DNA from: Rubrobacter sp.
GTDB taxonomy: Bacteria; Actinomycetota; Rubrobacteria; Rubrobacterales; Rubrobacteraceae
DNA length: 13,653 bases
Assembly (NCBI GenBank): GCA_016781725.1
Contig: JADDPU010000456.1
Location: forward strand, 1 to 13,653
Direction: 5' to 3'
In this document: positions 13,633 to 13,653 of the stretch, one piece after another
How positions within the stretch are numbered: position 1 is the stretch's first letter
Layout: each line of letters opens with the position of its first letter
Program-made: the position numbers and the translations under genes
The notes under the pieces: generated by a model
Databases searched by the model: none
What the model was told of the DNA's origin: nothing
Seen by the model: only the letters and a program-made list of their open reading frames with translations

Positions 13633-13653
13633 TGGACTCCTTCACGAAGCTCC
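13629..13653 (+). CDS. Start of an unidentified gene, cut by the window edge
   Basis: An ATG at 13629 overlaps the nifS stop as ATGA, with GGAG (13620-13623) five bases upstream. A second ATG follows directly at 13632 in the same frame. Only about eight codons, MMDSFTKL, are visible, too few to identify the product. Its position after nadACB-nifS suggests an operon member. A regulator such as NiaR is one possibility from gene order in Firmicutes, but nothing in the sequence supports it. Confidence 0.45.

Overview
The window is GC-rich, uses ATG, GTG and probably TTG/CTG starts, and has tightly packed overlapping genes. This suggests a high-GC actinobacterium. Gene content and style would fit a Rubrobacter-like lineage, but that is inference and no marker gene is present to prove it. 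No rRNA, tRNA, insertion sequence, phage gene or CRISPR array is visible.

Layout. (1) Positions 1-2277, minus strand: pabB followed by pabC, overlapping by 4 bp. They make p-aminobenzoate for folate. pabC runs off the left edge. (2) Positions 2278-2919: a divergent intergenic region with a clear TPP riboswitch and a UUCG-capped hairpin in front of thiC. (3) Positions 2920-9074, plus strand: a thiamine-centred cluster of thiC (short form), bluB (dimethylbenzimidazole for B12), a 216-nt structured gap, bioY (biotin uptake, broken by an apparent one-base deletion), a TenI/ThiE-family gene, a thiS-thiG fusion, thiO, and a JAMM/MPN+ metalloprotease. (4) Positions 9059-13653, plus strand: a separate promoter and repeated operator-like sites, then nadA-nadC-nadB-nifS (quinolinate/NAD synthesis plus a cysteine desulfurase), then the first codons of an unidentified gene.

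How the parts work together. ThiC supplies the pyrimidine of thiamine. ThiO, ThiS, ThiG and TenI supply the thiazole. ThiD, a clear ThiE, ThiF and ThiL are not in the window and must be encoded elsewhere. NadB and NadA convert aspartate to quinolinate and NadC makes NaMN. NifS plausibly supplies sulfur for the NadA iron-sulfur cluster, and perhaps also for ThiS.

The most interesting point is biochemical. ThiS must expose a free C-terminal Gly-Gly to be activated, yet here Gly-Gly lies inside one fused ThiS-ThiG chain with no stop or standard start at the junction. Two genes downstream, overlapping thiO, lies an apparently catalytically intact JAMM protease, a family known to cut after Gly-Gly of ubiquitin-like and sulfur-carrier proteins. 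A self-contained 'fused precursor plus processing protease' arrangement is a testable hypothesis.
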